In this document: in pieces, positions 6,037 to 7,473 of the stretch | Layout: each line of letters opens with the position of its first letter | Numbering within the stretch: position 1 is the first letter of the stretch | Notes under the pieces: model-generated | Told to the model about the DNA's origin: nothing | Database searches by the model: none | What the model saw: the letters and a program-made list of their open reading frames with translations, nothing else | Source: an uncultured Catenibacterium sp. | Lineage (GTDB): Bacteria > Bacillota_I > Bacilli_A > Erysipelotrichales > Coprobacillaceae | NCBI RefSeq assembly: GCF_900540665.1 | Contig: NZ_UQGV01000090.1 | Location: 1 to 7,473, forward strand | Direction: 5' to 3' | Length of the DNA: 7,473 nt | Position numbers and translations under genes: made by a program

Positions 6037-6954
6037 ATGGCAGATAAGATTACACTATCTAAAAAAGATAGAATGGACGTATGCTGGCGTCATCAGTTCC
6101 TTCAGGGTTCTTGGAACTATGAACGTATGCAGAATGGTGGTTGGTGTTATTCAATTATCCCAGCTATCAAGAAATTATATACAAAAGAAGAAGATAGAGC
6201 CGCTGCATTAAAGCGTCATCTAGAATTCTATAATACACATCCTTATGTATCAGCTCCAGTTATGGGTGTTACATTAGCACTTGAAGAAGAACGTGCAAAT
6301 GGTATGCCTGTAGATGACCAGACTGTACAGGGTGTTAAAGTTGGTATGATGGGACCTCTTGCTGGTGTTGGTGACCCAGTATTCTGGTTTACAGTAAGAC
6401 CAATCTTAGGTGCATTAGGTGCTTCACTTGCATTATCAGGAAGCATTGTTGGACCATTATTATTCTTCGTAGTATGGAACTTAGTACGTATCGCATTCTT
6501 ATGGTATACACAGGAATTCGGTTATAAAGTAGGTACTTCTATTGCTAAGGATATGTCAGGAGGACTTCTTGGTAAGGTTACTGAAGGTGCTTCTATCCTT
6601 GGTATGTTCATCATCGGTGCATTAGTACAGAGATGGGTATCAATCAGCTTTACTCCAGTAGTATCTCAGGTTACTCAGTCTGAAGGTGCTTATATCAACT
6701 GGGATAAATTACCAAAGGGTACTGCAGGTATTAAGGAAGCATTAAGTCAGTATGCATCACTTGGTGCTAATGGTTTAAACCAGACTAAGGTTACTACTTT
6801 ACAGCAGAACTTAGATCAGTTAATCCCTGGTTTAGCAGCATTATTACTTACATTATTATGCTGTTACTTATTAAAGAAGAAGGTATCTCCAATCGTTATC
6901 ATCATCGCATTATTCGTTGTTGGTATCGTTGCAAGAGTTATCGGTATTATGTAA
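6037..6954 (+). CDS. manZ: PTS mannose-family IID component
   Basis: This is the second membrane subunit of the mannose-type PTS and pairs with IIC to move and release the phosphorylated sugar. The 305-residue product has the family's amphipathic N-terminal part (about 17-48, WRHQFLQGSWNYERMQNGGW). The conserved MGPLAGVGDPVFWFTVRP block follows at about 105-122. Hydrophobic segments come next, then a polar stretch at about 210-265 (QSEGAYINWDKLPKGTAGI onward), and a final hydrophobic helix at the C-terminus. It is a little longer than the E. coli protein (about 285), as is usual in Gram-positive versions, where the polar insert is outside the core. AAGGAGG (6020-6026) lies 10 bases before the ATG. 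A hairpin follows its stop and separates it from the DUF956 gene. Confidence 0.95.
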   Translation: MADKITLSKKDRMDVCWRHQFLQGSWNYERMQNGGWCYSIIPAIKKLYTKEEDRAAALKRHLEFYNTHPYVSAPVMGVTLALEEERANGMPVDDQTVQGVKVGMMGPLAGVGDPVFWFTVRPILGALGASLALSGSIVGPLLFFVVWNLVRIAFLWYTQEFGYKVGTSIAKDMSGGLLGKVTEGASILGMFIIGALVQRWVSISFTPVVSQVTQSEGAYINWDKLPKGTAGIKEALSQYASLGANGLNQTKVTTLQQNLDQLIPGLAALLLTLLCCYLLKKKVSPIVIIIALFVVGIVARVIGIM

Positions 6955-6959
6955 TCATT

Positions 6960-6987
6960 AGAGGCAGTTTTACTGCCTCTTAATTTT
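6960..6987 (+). terminator. Hairpin between IID and manO (partial terminator or mRNA processing/stability element)
   Basis: AGAGGCAG (6960-6967) and CTGCCTCT (6973-6980) form a perfect 8-bp GC-rich stem with a 5-base loop, followed by TAATTTT. The T-run is short and interrupted, and the manO ribosome binding site follows at once. It is probably leaky, lowering manO expression relative to the PTS genes or protecting the upstream message from 3' decay. Confidence 0.6.
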
Positions 6988-7000
6988 AGGAGGATATAAA

Positions 7001-7399
7001 ATGGCACAGTCACAAAATACAAAAGTCGATTTTTCAATTAAAGCAACTTCACTAAATGGTTTAACAAACTATGGGGATGTCATGGTAGGGGACAAAGCCT
7101 TTGAGTTCTATAATGAAAAAAATAAAGAAGACTTTATTCAGATTCCATGGGAAGAAATAGATTATATCAGTGCTTCTGTATATTTTAATAAGAAGATTGC
7201 ACGTTTCGCTATATTCACTAAAAACAATGGTCATTTTACATTCTCTACACGTGATAATGTGAAAACATTACAGGTGGCTGGAAAGTATTTTCCAAAAGAA
7301 AAAATGTATCGTTCCCCTACGTTCTTTACCATTATTAAACGAGGATTAAGATACATTTTTGACTCCAATTATCGACACAAAATAAATGGTCAGGCTTAA
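7001..7399 (+). CDS. manO: DUF956 family protein (ManO-like accessory of the mannose PTS)
   Basis: The 132-residue product has the signature of the DUF956 family, including DVMVGDKAFEFYNEKN and the FIQIPWEEIDYISASVYF core (about 45-62). It also has FTKNNGHFTFSTRD and a basic tail, FTIIKRGLRYIFDSNYRHK. It is strand-rich, soluble and without a membrane segment. Members are found almost always as the last gene after IIAB-IIC-IID in Gram-positive mannose PTS operons (manO in lactobacilli and streptococci). They are proposed to modulate the system, but no reaction is known. AGGAGG (6988-6993) lies 7 bases before the ATG. The stop TAA (7397-7399) sits in the loop of the operon's terminator hairpin, so gene and terminator overlap. 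Confidence 0.88.
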   Translation: MAQSQNTKVDFSIKATSLNGLTNYGDVMVGDKAFEFYNEKNKEDFIQIPWEEIDYISASVYFNKKIARFAIFTKNNGHFTFSTRDNVKTLQVAGKYFPKEKMYRSPTFFTIIKRGLRYIFDSNYRHKINGQA

Positions 7400-7418
7400 T
7401 TGCCTGGCCACTTTTTTT
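7387..7418 (+). terminator. Rho-independent terminator of the PTS operon
   Basis: TGGTCAGGC (7387-7395) and GCCTGGCCA (7402-7410) form a 9-bp stem with one G-T pair, a 6-base loop holding the stop codon of manO, and a tail of C plus seven T (7412-7418). It is a strong terminator, and it is also the apparent target of the intron that follows. Confidence 0.92.
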
Positions 7419-7421
7419 GTA

Positions 7422-7473
7422 GTGTGCCGGGCATGGCACTAATTCAGTCGGAGATAAACCGACCACAGGTATT
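7422..7473 (+). mobile_element. 5' end of a probable group IIC intron (continues past the window)
   Basis: The sequence starts with GTGTG, the conserved 5' splice-site motif of bacterial group II introns. It continues as GTGTGCCGGGCATGGCAC, which resembles the start of the well-known Oceanobacillus iheyensis group IIC intron as I recall it (GUGUGCCCGGCAUGGGUGC). A small hairpin GTCGG-AGATAAA-CCGAC (7447-7463) follows, where that intron has GGG-UGAGAGU-CCC, then an ACAGG-like stretch (7465-7469). It begins 11 bases after the manO terminator stem, just past the T-run, and group IIC introns are known to insert in this position. The reverse transcriptase and the catalytic domain V would be downstream, outside the window. 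The call rests on 52 bases and on memory of the reference. Confidence 0.72.

Noticed and set aside
6243..6446. Minus-strand open frame of 67 codons inside the IID gene
   Set aside because: It is a shadow frame with no ribosome binding site, opposite conserved IID motifs.

Overview
The window is AT-rich Bacillota DNA. The strong AGGAGG ribosome binding sites, Rho-independent terminators, fused mannose-type IIAB protein, manO-like DUF956 gene and low-GC codon use fit a gut Firmicute. An Erysipelotrichia-like host (Catenibacterium, Faecalibacillus, Holdemanella type) is my best guess, but it is an inference from style and not a proven placement.

Layout. Positions 2-136 (+) hold the C-terminal end of a small protein that looks like a type II antitoxin. 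It is followed by back-to-back terminators (about 137-213) that separate it from a convergent oleate hydratase gene (218-2011, -). Upstream of that, also on the minus strand, is a two-gene unit. It consists of a MATE-family multidrug exporter (2469-3803) joined by a 4-base ATGA overlap to a TetR-type regulator (2287-2472). The regulator is cut off right after its DNA-binding domain and is followed by a frame-broken tail and a terminator. The MATE gene has a perfect -35 box, a dyad over its promoter, and a terminator-like hairpin just in front of its ribosome binding site.

A 394-base divergent intergenic region (3804-4197) then leads into a plus-strand operon. It encodes a complete mannose-family phosphotransferase system, IIAB (4198-5184), IIC (5200-6015) and IID (6037-6954), plus the accessory DUF956/ManO protein (7001-7399). 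The system phosphorylates hexose sugar as it enters the cell: phosphate passes to His9 of the IIA domain, then His176 of the IIB domain, then to sugar carried by the IIC/IID membrane complex. The operon has an extended -10 promoter, a small hairpin between IID and manO, and a strong terminator that overlaps the manO stop codon.

The last 52 bases (7422-7473) do not look like host sequence. They begin with GTGTG 11 bases after the terminator stem and resemble the 5' end of a group IIC intron ribozyme. Group IIC introns are known to insert just downstream of intrinsic terminators. The rest of the intron, including any reverse transcriptase, would lie beyond the window.

The best candidates for a second look are the intron junction, the hairpin in the MATE leader, and the broken TetR gene. 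I see no clear evidence of a wholly new multi-gene system here.
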